Below are positions 46,885 to 55,102 of a stretch of DNA of 64,000 bases, in pieces. Source of the stretch: Aeromicrobium sp. Sec7.5 (GTDB taxonomy: Bacteria; Actinomycetota; Actinomycetes; Propionibacteriales; Nocardioidaceae); contig NZ_JBAJIJ010000001.1 of the NCBI RefSeq assembly GCF_036867135.1, positions 1,550,001-1,614,000 of the forward strand, in the 5' to 3' direction. The stretch's first letter is position 1. Every line of letters begins with the position of its first letter. Position numbers and translations under genes: made by a program. Under the pieces are notes generated by a model, which saw only the letters and a program-made list of their open reading frames with translations, had not been told where the DNA came from and ran no database searches.

Positions 46885-47615
46885 CAGTTCTCCCAGGTCC
46901 CGAGGGCGACGAGGACGTCGCGCAGCGTGTCGGTGCGGTCGGTGAAGATCCCGTCGACGCCCAGCCCCACGAGGCGCTCGATCTCCGGAGGTGTGTCGAT
47001 GGTCCAGACGAGCACGCCCACGCCCGTGGCGTGCGCCGCGTCGACGAAGCGCCTCGTGACGACCGGGATGCCCTTGCGGGTGGCGGGCACGCTCAGCCAC
47101 CGGTATGCCGGGCGGCGGCGCGCCGCCGGCACCAGGAGGGCCTCGATCACCTCACGGCGCGAGGCGGCGGTCTCGACCTGCGGCAGGCGCTGCCGGATGG
47201 CCATGGTGCGCCGGTGGTCGAAGCTGCCGAGGCAGACTCGGTCGACGGCACCGAGCCGCTCGACGACCCGACAGGTCTCCTCGACGGCGTCCGGCGACTT
47301 GACGTCGATGCTGAACCAGGCGTCAGGGTGCGTCCGCAACACGTCCTCGAGGCGGGGGATCCGGGCGCGTGCGTCGAGCAGGAGCTCGTCGACCTGGGTC
47401 GAGTCGAGGTCGGCGACGTGCAGGCGCTGCCCAGTGAGCCGGTGCAGCTTGACGTCGTGGCACGCGTACGCGACGCCGTCGCGGGAGGTGACGACATCGG
47501 TCTCGAGGTGCCGGTAGCCCAGGGACGCCGCGTGGGCGAAGGCCTCGAGGGAGTTCTCGATGCCCACGTTGGTCGCCGTGAGACTTCCGCCGCGGTGGGC
47601 GATCGCCATGGTCAC
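46884..47615 (-). CDS. glycerophosphodiester phosphodiesterase
   Basis: A 243-residue GDPD-family TIM barrel that hydrolyses glycerophosphodiesters to glycerol 3-phosphate and alcohol. The catalytic site is visible: AIAHRGG (His), NSLEAF (Glu of metal site), LETDVVTSRDGVAYACHD (Glu, Asp and second His). No signal peptide, so it is cytosolic. I prefer the GTG at 47615, 7 bases after a TAGCGT box; an ATG at 47609 is next. It heads a two-gene unit with the UMF1 transporter. Confidence 0.9.
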   Translation of the reverse strand: MTMAIAHRGGSLTATNVGIENSLEAFAHAASLGYRHLETDVVTSRDGVAYACHDVKLHRLTGQRLHVADLDSTQVDELLLDARARIPRLEDVLRTHPDAWFSIDVKSPDAVEETCRVVERLGAVDRVCLGSFDHRRTMAIRQRLPQVETAASRREVIEALLVPAARRRPAYRWLSVPATRKGIPVVTRRFVDAAHATGVGVLVWTIDTPPEIERLVGLGVDGIFTDRTDTLRDVLVALGTWEN

Positions 47616-47622
47616 GGCTCCC

Positions 47623-47628
47623 ACGCTA
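47623..47628 (-). promoter_or_regulatory. leaderless -10 box, GDPD gene
   Basis: TAGCGT on the minus strand, 7 bases before the GTG at 47615. Confidence 0.5.
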
Positions 47629-47640
47629 GGGCGTCGCGGG

Positions 47641-49167
47641 TCAGATGTCGCGGAAGGTCTCGATCCGCGCGCCGAGGGCGTTGAGACGCTCGGCGAGGTC
47701 CTCGTAGCCACGGTTGATGACGTAGACGTTGCGCAGCACCGAGGTGCCCTTGGCCGCCAGCATCGCCAGCAGGATCACGACCGCCGGACGGAGTGCCGGC
47801 GGGCAGACCATCTCGGAGCCGCTCCAGTGGGTGGGTCCCTCGACCAGCACGCGGTGCGGGTCCATCAGGGTCACCTTGGCGCCGAGCTTGTTGAGCTCGG
47901 TCAGGTAGATGGCCCGGTTCTCGTAGACCCAGTCGTGCAGCATCGTCTGGCCCGTGGCGGTGGCGGCGATCACGGCGAAGAAGGGCAGGTTGTCGATGTT
48001 GAGGCCCGGGAACGGCATCGGGTGGATCTTGTCGATCGGTGCCCGCATGGGCGAGGGATGGGTCGTGACGTCGACGAGTCGCGTCCGGCCGTTCTCGGCG
48101 AGGTACTCCGGGCTCTGGTCGTAGCGGAAGCCCATGTCCTCGAGCACCGCCAGCTCGATCTCCATGAACTCGATCGGCACGCGGCGCACCGTGATGCTCG
48201 ACTGCGTGACGATCGCCGCGGCGATCAGGCTCATCGCCTCGATCGGGTCCTCGCTCGGCGCGTACTCGACGTCGCGGCTGATGCGCGGCTTGCCCGTGAC
48301 GCGCAGGGTCGTCGTGCCGATGCCCTCGATCTCGACGCCCAGCTCGAGCAGGAAGAAGCAGAGGTCCTGGACCATGTAGTTCGGGCTGGCGTTGCGGATG
48401 ACCGTGACGCCGTCGACCCGGGCCGCGGCCAGGAGGGCGTTCTCGGTGACGGTGTCGCCGCGCTCGGTCAGGACGATGGCCTTCTCGGGCACGTGCGGCG
48501 TGGCGTCGGCGTGGTAGCTGCCCTCGGTCGCGACGACCTTGAGCCCGAAGTGCTTCAGCGCGGTCATGTGCGGCTCGACCGTGCGGGTGCCGAGATCGCA
48601 GCCGCCGGCGTAGGGGAGCTCGAAGGTCGACTCGCGGTGGATCAGCGGGCCGAGGAACATGATGATGCTGCGCGTGCGCCGGGCCGCCGTCTCGTCCATC
48701 TGGTCGAGCCGCAGCTCGGCCGGGACGACGAGCTCGAGGTCGTTGTCGGCGTTGAGCCAGCGCGTGCGGACGCCGATCGACGACAGCACCTCGAGCAGCC
48801 GGTTGACCTCCTCGATCCGCGCGACCTTGCGCAGCACGGTGGTGCCCGCGTTGAGCAGGCAGGCGCACAGGAGCGCCACGCCGGCGTTCTTGCTCGACTT
48901 CACGTCGATCGAGCCGTGCAGCTCGATGCCACCGTGCACCCGCAGGTGGCTCGGTCCCGAGGAGCCCACGTTCACGAGCCCGGAGTCGAGCGCGCTGCCG
49001 ATCCTGGCGACCATCTCGAGGGTGAGGTTCTGCGACCCCTTCTCGATCCGGTTGACGGCGCTCTGGCTGCTGCCGAGCGACTCGGCGAGCTGGGCCTGGG
49101 TCTTGTTGGCCCGGACGCGGGCGTCGCGGATCATGGTACCGATGCGCTTCAGGTAGTCGTCAGTCAC
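47641..49167 (-). CDS. murA: HTH-MurA fusion: XRE-type HTH domain with UDP-GlcNAc enolpyruvyltransferase
   Basis: A 508-residue protein with an N-terminal XRE helix-turn-helix (about 5-62, with KTQAQLAESLGSSQSAVNRIEKG) and a complete enolpyruvyltransferase domain (about 75-508). The MurA catalytic cysteine is kept in YAGGCDLG (Cys190), and the SSKNAG and RRTRSIIMFLGPL segments fit substrate sites. It should transfer enolpyruvate from PEP to UDP-GlcNAc, the first committed peptidoglycan step. The GTG at 49167 has a leaderless TACGCT box that overlaps a perfect palindrome, so the HTH may repress its own gene. Similar fusions occur in Streptomyces. Confidence 0.9.
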   Translation of the reverse strand: MTDDYLKRIGTMIRDARVRANKTQAQLAESLGSSQSAVNRIEKGSQNLTLEMVARIGSALDSGLVNVGSSGPSHLRVHGGIELHGSIDVKSSKNAGVALLCACLLNAGTTVLRKVARIEEVNRLLEVLSSIGVRTRWLNADNDLELVVPAELRLDQMDETAARRTRSIIMFLGPLIHRESTFELPYAGGCDLGTRTVEPHMTALKHFGLKVVATEGSYHADATPHVPEKAIVLTERGDTVTENALLAAARVDGVTVIRNASPNYMVQDLCFFLLELGVEIEGIGTTTLRVTGKPRISRDVEYAPSEDPIEAMSLIAAAIVTQSSITVRRVPIEFMEIELAVLEDMGFRYDQSPEYLAENGRTRLVDVTTHPSPMRAPIDKIHPMPFPGLNIDNLPFFAVIAATATGQTMLHDWVYENRAIYLTELNKLGAKVTLMDPHRVLVEGPTHWSGSEMVCPPALRPAVVILLAMLAAKGTSVLRNVYVINRGYEDLAERLNALGARIETFRDI

Positions 49168-49173
49168 CGCGCC

Positions 49174-49179
49174 AGCGTA
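49174..49179 (-). promoter_or_regulatory. leaderless -10 box, HTH-MurA gene
   Basis: TACGCT on the minus strand, 6 bases before the GTG at 49167. Its first four bases are also the end of the palindrome at 49176-49197. Confidence 0.55.
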
Positions 49180-49197
49180 TCTCGCATATGAGATACG
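49176..49197. promoter_or_regulatory. palindromic operator candidate of the HTH-MurA gene
   Basis: Perfect 8-bp arms (CGTATCTC and GAGATACG) flank the 6-base centre GCATAT, 8 bases before the start codon. A dimeric XRE protein would occlude the -10 box if it bound here. The gene itself encodes such a domain. Confidence 0.6.
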
Positions 49198-49203
49198 ACA
49201 AGC

Positions 49204-50166
49204 TCACGCCGTCGGCGTGTCCCGCGGGGACGTCAGTGCCAGCGCCACGCCGACGCCGACGAGGGCCACGACGCCGCCGGCGATCCCGAGCGGGCCGACC
49301 TCGACCGCAGGGTCGATCACGTCGAGCACCTCCGCCGTCACGACCTGGCCCGCGATCATGCACAGCCCCAGCACGAGCACGCCGTAGGCGTGCACCGCGA
49401 TCGCCGCGACCATGATGAAGCCGATGCCGAGCACGCCGCCGAGGTAGAGCCATCCCGTCGTCGGCAACGTGCCGACCTGCCCGTCGACCAGGAACGAGGC
49501 GGCGAGCAGCACGAGCAGCGCGGTCGTCCCGACTAGGAAGTTGTTCCACGTCGTGGCGGGGGAGCCGACGACCTTCGACACGCGGCCGTTCAGCGCCTGC
49601 TGGACCGCCTGGGCGACGCCCGTCGCGAAGGCCAGGACCGCCAGCGCGAGCGTCAGCCACGTGGCGCCGGTCTCGATCTGGTCGAGGGCCTTGAGCAGCA
49701 CCGCCACGATCGCGAACGCCGCCGCCACGGCCCGACCGGCGGAGGCCCGCTGGACACCGCCGGGGCCGAAGCCGATGTGGTCGACGGCCAGTGAGCTCAG
49801 CGACTGGCCCGCGGTGAACGCCACGATGAACAGGGCGACGCCGATCGTGCCGACCGCGATGCCCTGGCTCGCGACGAAGAACGCTCCGCCGAGCCCGCCG
49901 AGCAGCTCGTACCACCGCAGTCGCTTGACGGCGCGCGCGTGCGCCAGCCTCCGCATCGACGTGCGGCCCGCGGGGGTGGTCACCACGGCGACCGAGATGA
50001 CCGCGAGGCCGCTGCCGAAGCTGATGACGGCCGCCAGCGCCCCGGCCCGCAGACCCGAGCCGATCTCGTCGGCGAGGGCGCCGTTCACGCGGGACTGCAG
50101 GGCCACCAGGGCACCGGCCAGCACCATGAACGGGACCATCGCGGCCCGTGGGAAGGTCGGTGTCAC
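49204..50166 (-). CDS. DMT family transporter, YdcZ/DUF606 type
   Basis: A 320-residue membrane protein with about ten hydrophobic segments in two similar halves (GALVALQSRVNGALAD in the first, VAQAVQQALNGRVSK in the second). This repeat with the QxxxNGxL/V motif is the mark of the DUF606/YdcZ branch of the drug-metabolite transporters. The substrate is unknown. The GTG at 50166 overlaps the stop of the MBL gene (GTGA), so the two are coupled. Confidence 0.85.
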   Translation of the reverse strand: MTPTFPRAAMVPFMVLAGALVALQSRVNGALADEIGSGLRAGALAAVISFGSGLAVISVAVVTTPAGRTSMRRLAHARAVKRLRWYELLGGLGGAFFVASQGIAVGTIGVALFIVAFTAGQSLSSLAVDHIGFGPGGVQRASAGRAVAAAFAIVAVLLKALDQIETGATWLTLALAVLAFATGVAQAVQQALNGRVSKVVGSPATTWNNFLVGTTALLVLLAASFLVDGQVGTLPTTGWLYLGGVLGIGFIMVAAIAVHAYGVLVLGLCMIAGQVVTAEVLDVIDPAVEVGPLGIAGGVVALVGVGVALALTSPRDTPTA

Positions 50167-50825
50167 GCGCTGGCGTCCGCGAGGTCGACCGCGGTGCCGT
50201 CGGTCTGGTCCAGGCGGCGCACGTCGTCGACGCCGCCGTGGTTCACGACGTGGTTCCAGTAGATGTCGTACGCCAGCGCCGAGATCGTGCAGTCGTGCAC
50301 CGGGAAGGCCACGCGTGGAGCCACGCGGCGCAGGAAGTCGACCGTCTCGGAGACCTTGGCCCAGGGCGCGCCGAGGGGGAGGGCGAGGACGTCGACGCCG
50401 TCAGGAGTCGTCGCGTAGCTGTCACCGGGGTGGAAGAGCGTCGGCTCGCCCGGCGCCGTGACGAGGATGCCCACGTTGTCGACGATCGGGAGCGACGGCA
50501 GGATCTCGGCGTGCTGCCGTCCCGCGGCGCGCAGGACCAGGTCTCCGAGGTCGTGGCGGTCACCGTCGGTGTGGGCCTGCCATGGGCCGCCCAGCTCGCC
50601 GGCGGTCATCGGGTCGGCCAGCAGCAGCGCCTCGGGACTCGCTGCAAGAAGCGTGGGGACGCGGTCTCGATCGACGTGGTCCGGGTGCTGGTGGGTCACG
50701 ACGATCGCATCGAGGTGCTCGAGTCCGAAGGTCGCCGGCGAGCTGAAGGCACCCGGATCGATCAGGACCCGGCGGCCCGCCGCCTCCACGAGCACGGCCG
50801 CATGTCCGAAGCGGGTGATCTGCAC
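50163..50825 (-). CDS. MBL fold metallo-hydrolase, UlaG-like
   Basis: A 220-residue metal-dependent hydrolase. Motif 2 is THQHPDHVD (His-x-His-x-Asp-His), with further ligands at HPGDSY and the late FPVHDCTIS. The length and absence of extra domains resemble the L-ascorbate-6-phosphate lactonase-like proteins, but substrate is unresolved. GTG start; it is the first gene of a two-gene unit with the transporter. It lies 15 bases after the MpaB-like gene on the same strand, so three genes may be co-transcribed. Confidence 0.85.
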   Translation of the reverse strand: MQITRFGHAAVLVEAAGRRVLIDPGAFSSPATFGLEHLDAIVVTHQHPDHVDRDRVPTLLAASPEALLLADPMTAGELGGPWQAHTDGDRHDLGDLVLRAAGRQHAEILPSLPIVDNVGILVTAPGEPTLFHPGDSYATTPDGVDVLALPLGAPWAKVSETVDFLRRVAPRVAFPVHDCTISALAYDIYWNHVVNHGGVDDVRRLDQTDGTAVDLADASA

Positions 50826-50840
50826 CGGTCCATCATGCGC

Positions 50841-52085
50841 TCAGGCGCCCAATCGGCCGACGTCCGGGGCGTCGTCGCCGAAGTAGCGGTACATCTGCTC
50901 GTCGCGGTAGGCGCGGGCCCAGCGATCGATCCGCCGACGCCCCCACGCGGTCCGCACCAGCACGCCGTACCGCCAGAGGTTGCCCGGCACCACCAGGGCC
51001 GTGGCCCACGGCAGGCGCACCGGGAGACCCAGGTCGGCCAGCCCCCGTCTTCCCAGGAAGGGGCGCAGCATGCTCAGCAGGCGGCGCGGCGCGTACCAGC
51101 GGCGGAGCGCGCCGAACCGCCGGAAGTGCAGGTCGGCCTGCGCCTCGACGATCGAGCCTGCGAGCCGGGCACCGGCTTCCGTCACGTCGTCCTGGGCGAG
51201 CAGCACGTGGTAGTTCAGCCGGTGCTGCTCGCGCTCGGTGTCGAACAGCCAGTCCTCGTCGACGCCCATGACCCAGCCGACGTACTTCCAGAGGTGCATC
51301 ACGGCCCGCGACTCCTCACGGGTGACCGTGACGCCGAGGGTCCGGACACCCAGCAGGAGCGCGCCGGTGAAGAGGCCCAGCGTCGCGGCCTGGTCGGTCT
51401 GGTTGATCGGACGGCCCCAGTGCGCCGCGTCCCACTCCGGGCGGGCGTCGAACCGGTGGTTGACCAGTGCGTGCATGAGGCGCACGTGGGCCGTGAGCCT
51501 CCACCCGGCGCCGTCCCGACGCATCGCGTCGTGCTCGGTCACGGCGATGCTCCACGCTTGCGTCTCGGCGAGCCGGCGACGCGTCATGTCGCCGGTCAGG
51601 CCCCCGGTGGCGACGAGCAGGTCGGTCGGGCCGCCGAAGCGGTAGCCACCGATCAGGGACAGCTGCAGCAGGACGTCTCCGGCGTTGCGTCCGAGTCGCC
51701 GATAGACCTCGCCCCCGCGATTCATGAGGTCCACGTCGACCCAGTCCGGCGTGTCCTCCACGGTGGCGAAGAACTCCCGCAGCGCGCGGGGTGCTTCCGG
51801 AACGGCGTCGATGCCGTGCGCCAGCGCCCGGTGGAACTGGTCGAGCCGGACCTGGTCGTCACCCTTCGACCGGATCGCGGCCGCGAGCCGTGCGCCGGGC
51901 TCGTCGACGGTCCAGAACCGCTCGCCGATGCGGGTCATGAGGTCCTCGTCGACCTCGCGCACCCGACCCACGACGCGGAGCATCTTCCCGATGGCGGCAC
52001 CGCGAGCCTCGGCAGCCCGGAATCGGGTGGGGGGCGCGGGGTGAGCGACGCGGCCCGTGACGTCGGGGAGCAAGGGTGCTGACAT
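50841..52085 (-). CDS. DUF2236/MpaB-like oxygenase family protein
   Basis: A 414-residue protein of the DUF2236 family, relatives of the fungal MpaB and latex-clearing rubber oxygenase catalytic domains, which bind heme. The segment VRLMHALVNHRFDARPEWD holds conserved histidines expected to ligate heme, and HLWKYVGWVMGVDEDWL is another family-typical stretch. No signal peptide. I started at the ATG 52085 rather than 52121, since the longer start overlaps the TetR promoter. It diverges from the TetR gene with only 44 bases between, so that regulator probably controls it. Confidence 0.8.
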   Translation of the reverse strand: MSAPLLPDVTGRVAHPAPPTRFRAAEARGAAIGKMLRVVGRVREVDEDLMTRIGERFWTVDEPGARLAAAIRSKGDDQVRLDQFHRALAHGIDAVPEAPRALREFFATVEDTPDWVDVDLMNRGGEVYRRLGRNAGDVLLQLSLIGGYRFGGPTDLLVATGGLTGDMTRRRLAETQAWSIAVTEHDAMRRDGAGWRLTAHVRLMHALVNHRFDARPEWDAAHWGRPINQTDQAATLGLFTGALLLGVRTLGVTVTREESRAVMHLWKYVGWVMGVDEDWLFDTEREQHRLNYHVLLAQDDVTEAGARLAGSIVEAQADLHFRRFGALRRWYAPRRLLSMLRPFLGRRGLADLGLPVRLPWATALVVPGNLWRYGVLVRTAWGRRRIDRWARAYRDEQMYRYFGDDAPDVGRLGA

Positions 52086-52100
52086 GCCGGCAGCGTGACA

Positions 52101-52114
52101 CGAGCAATTACTCG
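52101..52114. promoter_or_regulatory. TetR operator candidate
   Basis: A 14-bp near-palindrome, arms CGAG/CTCG around a centre that departs from symmetry at one position pair, sits in the middle of the 44-bp divergent gap and just before the TetR -10 box. Confidence 0.5.
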
Positions 52115-52116
52115 CA

Positions 52117-52122
52117 TACAAT
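52117..52122 (+). promoter_or_regulatory. leaderless -10 box, TetR gene
   Basis: TACAAT, the closest of all to the canonical hexamer, followed by 7 bases and the ATG at 52130. Confidence 0.55.
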
Positions 52123-52129
52123 TCGCGTC

Positions 52130-52741
52130 ATGACGACGTCACGCCCCGGACTGCGCAAGTCCCCGCAGCAGGAACGGTCGAAGCACATGGTCGACCGGAT
52201 CGTCACCGCCGGCCGTCAGGTCCTGACCGAGCACGGCTACGAGCGCGCGACGACGAACCGGGTCGCCGAGGCCGCCGGCATCAGTCCCGGATCGCTGTAC
52301 CAGTACTTCCCGAACAAGGAAGCCGTGCTGTCGGCCGTGGTCGACGCCTACTCGAACGAGATCACCGAGCAGCTCACCGCCGTGGTCACTGAACGCCTCG
52401 ACCGGCCACCGCTCGAGCTCATGCGGGCCTCCTACGAGGGACTGCTCGAAATCCTGGAGGCGAACCGCGAGTACGTGCGCCTGATGACCCGAGAGCTGCC
52501 CCGTGCTCGCGTCGCGCCGCATGTCGACCAGATCGAGCGGCGCATCAGCGAGCTGATCGGGGCGTACCTGGCGGTCTCGCGGCCGACCGACCGCGTGCAG
52601 CCGGCGGTCTCCGCGTGGCTGCTGGTGCGCATGGTCGAGCACCTCTGCGTGCAGTGGGTCCTGGAGGAGCCGGGATTCTCCCGGGAGACGCTCCTGGACG
52701 AGCTGATGCTCCTCAGCGCGGCGCACCTGGCACCCACCTGA
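52130..52741 (+). CDS. TetR/AcrR family transcriptional regulator
   Basis: A 203-residue regulator. The N-terminal HTH (about 10-60) has the TetR pattern RQVLTEHGYERATTNRVAEAAGISPGSLYQYFPNKEAVL. The ligand domain (about 80-203) carries no recognisable pocket motif. It diverges from the DUF2236/MpaB gene across a palindrome and is followed after 26 bases by an alpha/beta hydrolase, so it could control both. Ligand unknown. Confidence 0.88.
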   Translation: MTTSRPGLRKSPQQERSKHMVDRIVTAGRQVLTEHGYERATTNRVAEAAGISPGSLYQYFPNKEAVLSAVVDAYSNEITEQLTAVVTERLDRPPLELMRASYEGLLEILEANREYVRLMTRELPRARVAPHVDQIERRISELIGAYLAVSRPTDRVQPAVSAWLLVRMVEHLCVQWVLEEPGFSRETLLDELMLLSAAHLAPT

Positions 52742-52767
52742 CGGGCCACCGGCTCCGAAGTCCCTAC

Positions 52768-53628
52768 ATGTCGTTCCTCGCCGATGCCCAGGCCGTCATG
52801 ACGGGCGCGACCGCGCGCCTCACCGTGCACTACGGCCGGGACCGGGTCTTCGCCGGCGGCGACCTTCCGCAGCCAGAGCGGTTGAAGATCCCGACCCGCC
52901 ACGGCCGGGTCCGGTGCGAGGTCTACAGCGATCCCGCGCGGACCGTTCCTGCCCCCGTGCACGTGCACCTGCACGGCGGCGCGTTCCTCATGCGGTACCC
53001 GCGGATGGACGACTTCTGGTGCCGCTACCTGGTGGCCGAGGCCGGCGTCACGGTCGTCAACGTCGACTACGACGTCGCCCCGCGCCGCCGCTATCCCGTG
53101 GCCCAGGAGCAGGCCCACGACGTCCTGGCCTGGGTGCAGCAGAACGGCGACTGGGACCGGACCCGACTGACGGTGAGCGGGTTCAGCGCCGGGGGCAACC
53201 TCGCGGCGTCCGCGTGCCTCCAGGCGGCCGACCTCGGGACCCCGCTGCCCCGACTCCAGCTGCTCGGCGTGCCGTCGCTCGACGTGTCCACGGTCGACAA
53301 GCCCGCGGCCGCTGGCGCCATGATCTCGCCGGCCGTGATCGACCTGGTGCGCAAGACCTACTTCCGCGACGTCGAGCGGCGGACCGAGCCGTACGCATCA
53401 CCCTTGCTCGCAGCGACCCTCGCCGGCCAGCCGCCCGCGTTCGTCGTCACCGCCTCCCGTGACCGCCTCCGGGCGGAGGCCGTCGCCTACGTCGCCCGGC
53501 TCGAGGCCGCAGGCGTGCCCGTCGAGCACCTCGACCTGCCGGGCCGCGACCACTACTTCCTCGACGGTCCGGCCGAGGACGCCGGGCGCGCGATGGCGAC
53601 GATGGCGGCAGCCGTCGCGAACGCCTGA
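52768..53628 (+). CDS. alpha/beta hydrolase, HSL-like esterase
   Basis: A 286-residue hydrolase. The oxyanion motif HLHGGAF (about 68-74), nucleophile elbow GFSAGGNLA (Ser about 144-148), and an Asp/His pair near ASRDRLR and GRDHYF fit the hormone-sensitive lipase group of carboxylesterases. The N-terminal 30 residues are typical cap region. The ATG at 52768 has no clear SD. It probably shares the TetR transcript. Substrate is a short or medium acyl ester by analogy only. Confidence 0.87.
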   Translation: MSFLADAQAVMTGATARLTVHYGRDRVFAGGDLPQPERLKIPTRHGRVRCEVYSDPARTVPAPVHVHLHGGAFLMRYPRMDDFWCRYLVAEAGVTVVNVDYDVAPRRRYPVAQEQAHDVLAWVQQNGDWDRTRLTVSGFSAGGNLAASACLQAADLGTPLPRLQLLGVPSLDVSTVDKPAAAGAMISPAVIDLVRKTYFRDVERRTEPYASPLLAATLAGQPPAFVVTASRDRLRAEAVAYVARLEAAGVPVEHLDLPGRDHYFLDGPAEDAGRAMATMAAAVANA

Positions 53629-53640
53629 CACGATGGCGCC

Positions 53641-54135
53641 ATGACGACGCCCGAGCGCGAGGTCCTGACCTGGGATTTGTTCGGCACCGCGAGCCGGGAG
53701 CTGGCCACGCTGGTGCACGACTCGGGCTTCGCGCCCGACGTCGTGCTCGGCATCGCCCGGGGCGGCCTCGTGCCGGCCGGGGCGATCGCGTACGCCCTGG
53801 ACTGCAAGAACCTCTTCGCCCTGAACGTCGAGTTCTACACCGGCGTCGGCACGACACGGGACGCGCCGGTGATCCTGCCGCCGTTCCTCAACGCCGCCGA
53901 CCTGGACGGCAAGAGCGTCCTCGTGGTCGACGACGTCGCCGACAGCGGCCGCACCCTGGAGCTCGTCGTGAGCTTCTGCCGCGGGCACGGTGACGACGTG
54001 CGCACCGCGGTGCTGTACGACAAACCCGCGTCGGTCGTGGCTCCCGACTACACGTGGCGCAGCACCGAGCGATGGATCAACTTCCCGTGGTCCGAACCTC
54101 CGCTCGTCGACCGCACCGGGGTCCTCGACGTGTGA
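53641..54135 (+). CDS. phosphoribosyltransferase family protein
   Basis: A 164-residue type I phosphoribosyltransferase-like protein. The PRPP-binding loop VLVVDDVADSGRT (about 97-109) is intact, with the N-terminal VVLGIARGGLVPA (about 34-46) and late WINFPWSE typical of the xanthine/guanine group (Gpt-like). It could salvage a purine or act as a regulator; the base is not identifiable. A gap of 12 bases to the hydrolase gene suggests transcription together. Confidence 0.85.
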   Translation: MTTPEREVLTWDLFGTASRELATLVHDSGFAPDVVLGIARGGLVPAGAIAYALDCKNLFALNVEFYTGVGTTRDAPVILPPFLNAADLDGKSVLVVDDVADSGRTLELVVSFCRGHGDDVRTAVLYDKPASVVAPDYTWRSTERWINFPWSEPPLVDRTGVLDV

Positions 54136-54164
54136 GGTGGTCCGGATCGGGCAACACTCGAGGC

Positions 54165-54830
54165 ATGAGTGACTCCGCCACCCCCGTCCCGACCACCCAG
54201 TTCCTCGCCGAGGGCCTGCACGACTGGGTGCTGGCCGATCGATGGCTGCACGCCCGCTTCGCGACCCCGGACTTCGTGACCGGTCTCGCGCTCGTCGTCG
54301 CGATCGGCGATGCCGCGGAGACCGCGAACCACCACCCGGACGTGATGCTGCGGTACGGCCACGTCGAGGTGCACCTGCGCAGCCACGACGTCGGCGACCT
54401 GACGACGCGGGACCTCCGCCTCGCCCACCGAATCACCGAGCTCGCGGCCGAGCACGGTGCCGAGGCCAAGCCCTCCGCCGTCACGCTGCAGCTGCTCGCT
54501 CTCGATGCCGCCGACCTCGAGGCGGTCGGTCGCTTCTGGTCGGCCGTCTACACCGGCTCACCGGACAACGTCGACGGCAACGACGTGGTCGATCCCGACA
54601 CGCACGAGATCCTCCTGTGGCTGCAGGCGACCCAGCCGCACAGCGAGCCGCCTCAGCGCTTCCACGTCGACCTCTGGGTCGCGCCCGAGGTGGCGCCCGA
54701 TCGCATCGCTGCGATCCTGGCCGCCGGCGGGACCCTGGTCAGCGAGGACGAGTCGCCGTCGTTCACGGTGCTGGCCGATCCGGAGGGCAACAAGGTCTGC
54801 ATCTGCACCTGTCTGGAACGCCAGCCGTGA
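54165..54830 (+). CDS. pterin carbinolamine dehydratase-VOC fusion protein
   Basis: A 221-residue two-domain protein. Residues about 1-95 match pterin-4a-carbinolamine dehydratase (NHHPDVMLRYGHVEVHLRSHDVGDLT, with the paired His of the active site). Residues about 105-221 form a vicinal-oxygen-chelate-type domain (LALDAADLEAVGRFWSAVY, FHVDLWVAPEVA, VLADPEGNKVCIC). The fusion is known in actinobacteria, with unknown activity. The ATG at 54165 has a CAACACT element 6 bases upstream, a weak leaderless signal. It is coupled to the next gene through GTGA. Confidence 0.82.
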   Translation: MSDSATPVPTTQFLAEGLHDWVLADRWLHARFATPDFVTGLALVVAIGDAAETANHHPDVMLRYGHVEVHLRSHDVGDLTTRDLRLAHRITELAAEHGAEAKPSAVTLQLLALDAADLEAVGRFWSAVYTGSPDNVDGNDVVDPDTHEILLWLQATQPHSEPPQRFHVDLWVAPEVAPDRIAAILAAGGTLVSEDESPSFTVLADPEGNKVCICTCLERQP

Positions 54831-55102
54831 GTCACGAGGGCGACGAGGCGGTTCGGCTCTTCGAGGCCGCCGGAGAGCACGACAGCGCCGGACGCGAGGT
54901 CGAGGCAGCCGCCCTGTACGAGCAGGCGATGAGCCTCGGACTCGACGAGGACAGGTCGGCGCAGGCGACGATCCAGTACGCCTCGACCCTGCGGAACCTC
55001 GGTCGAGCGGAGGAGGCCGTGGTCCCGACGCTTCCGCGCTACCAGCGCTCCGTCGCCGCCTACGGCGTCGCACTCACGGACGGGGCAGACGAGGCCCCAT
55101 GA
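54827..55102 (+). CDS. short tetratricopeptide-like protein, probably missing its middle
   Basis: A 91-residue helical protein with one TPR unit (FEAAGEHDSAGREVEAAALYEQAMSLGLDEDRSAQATIQYASTLRNLGRAEEAV) and a short tail that ends TLPRYQRSVAAYGVALTDG. Related actinobacterial proteins I recall are longer, with a second repeat between the GRxEEA segment and the LPRYxRSVAAY end. This copy reads as if about 40-50 residues were deleted in frame. GTG start overlaps the upstream stop. The end overlaps the convergent TetR gene by 29 bases. Confidence 0.55.
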   Translation: MSHEGDEAVRLFEAAGEHDSAGREVEAAALYEQAMSLGLDEDRSAQATIQYASTLRNLGRAEEAVVPTLPRYQRSVAAYGVALTDGADEAP

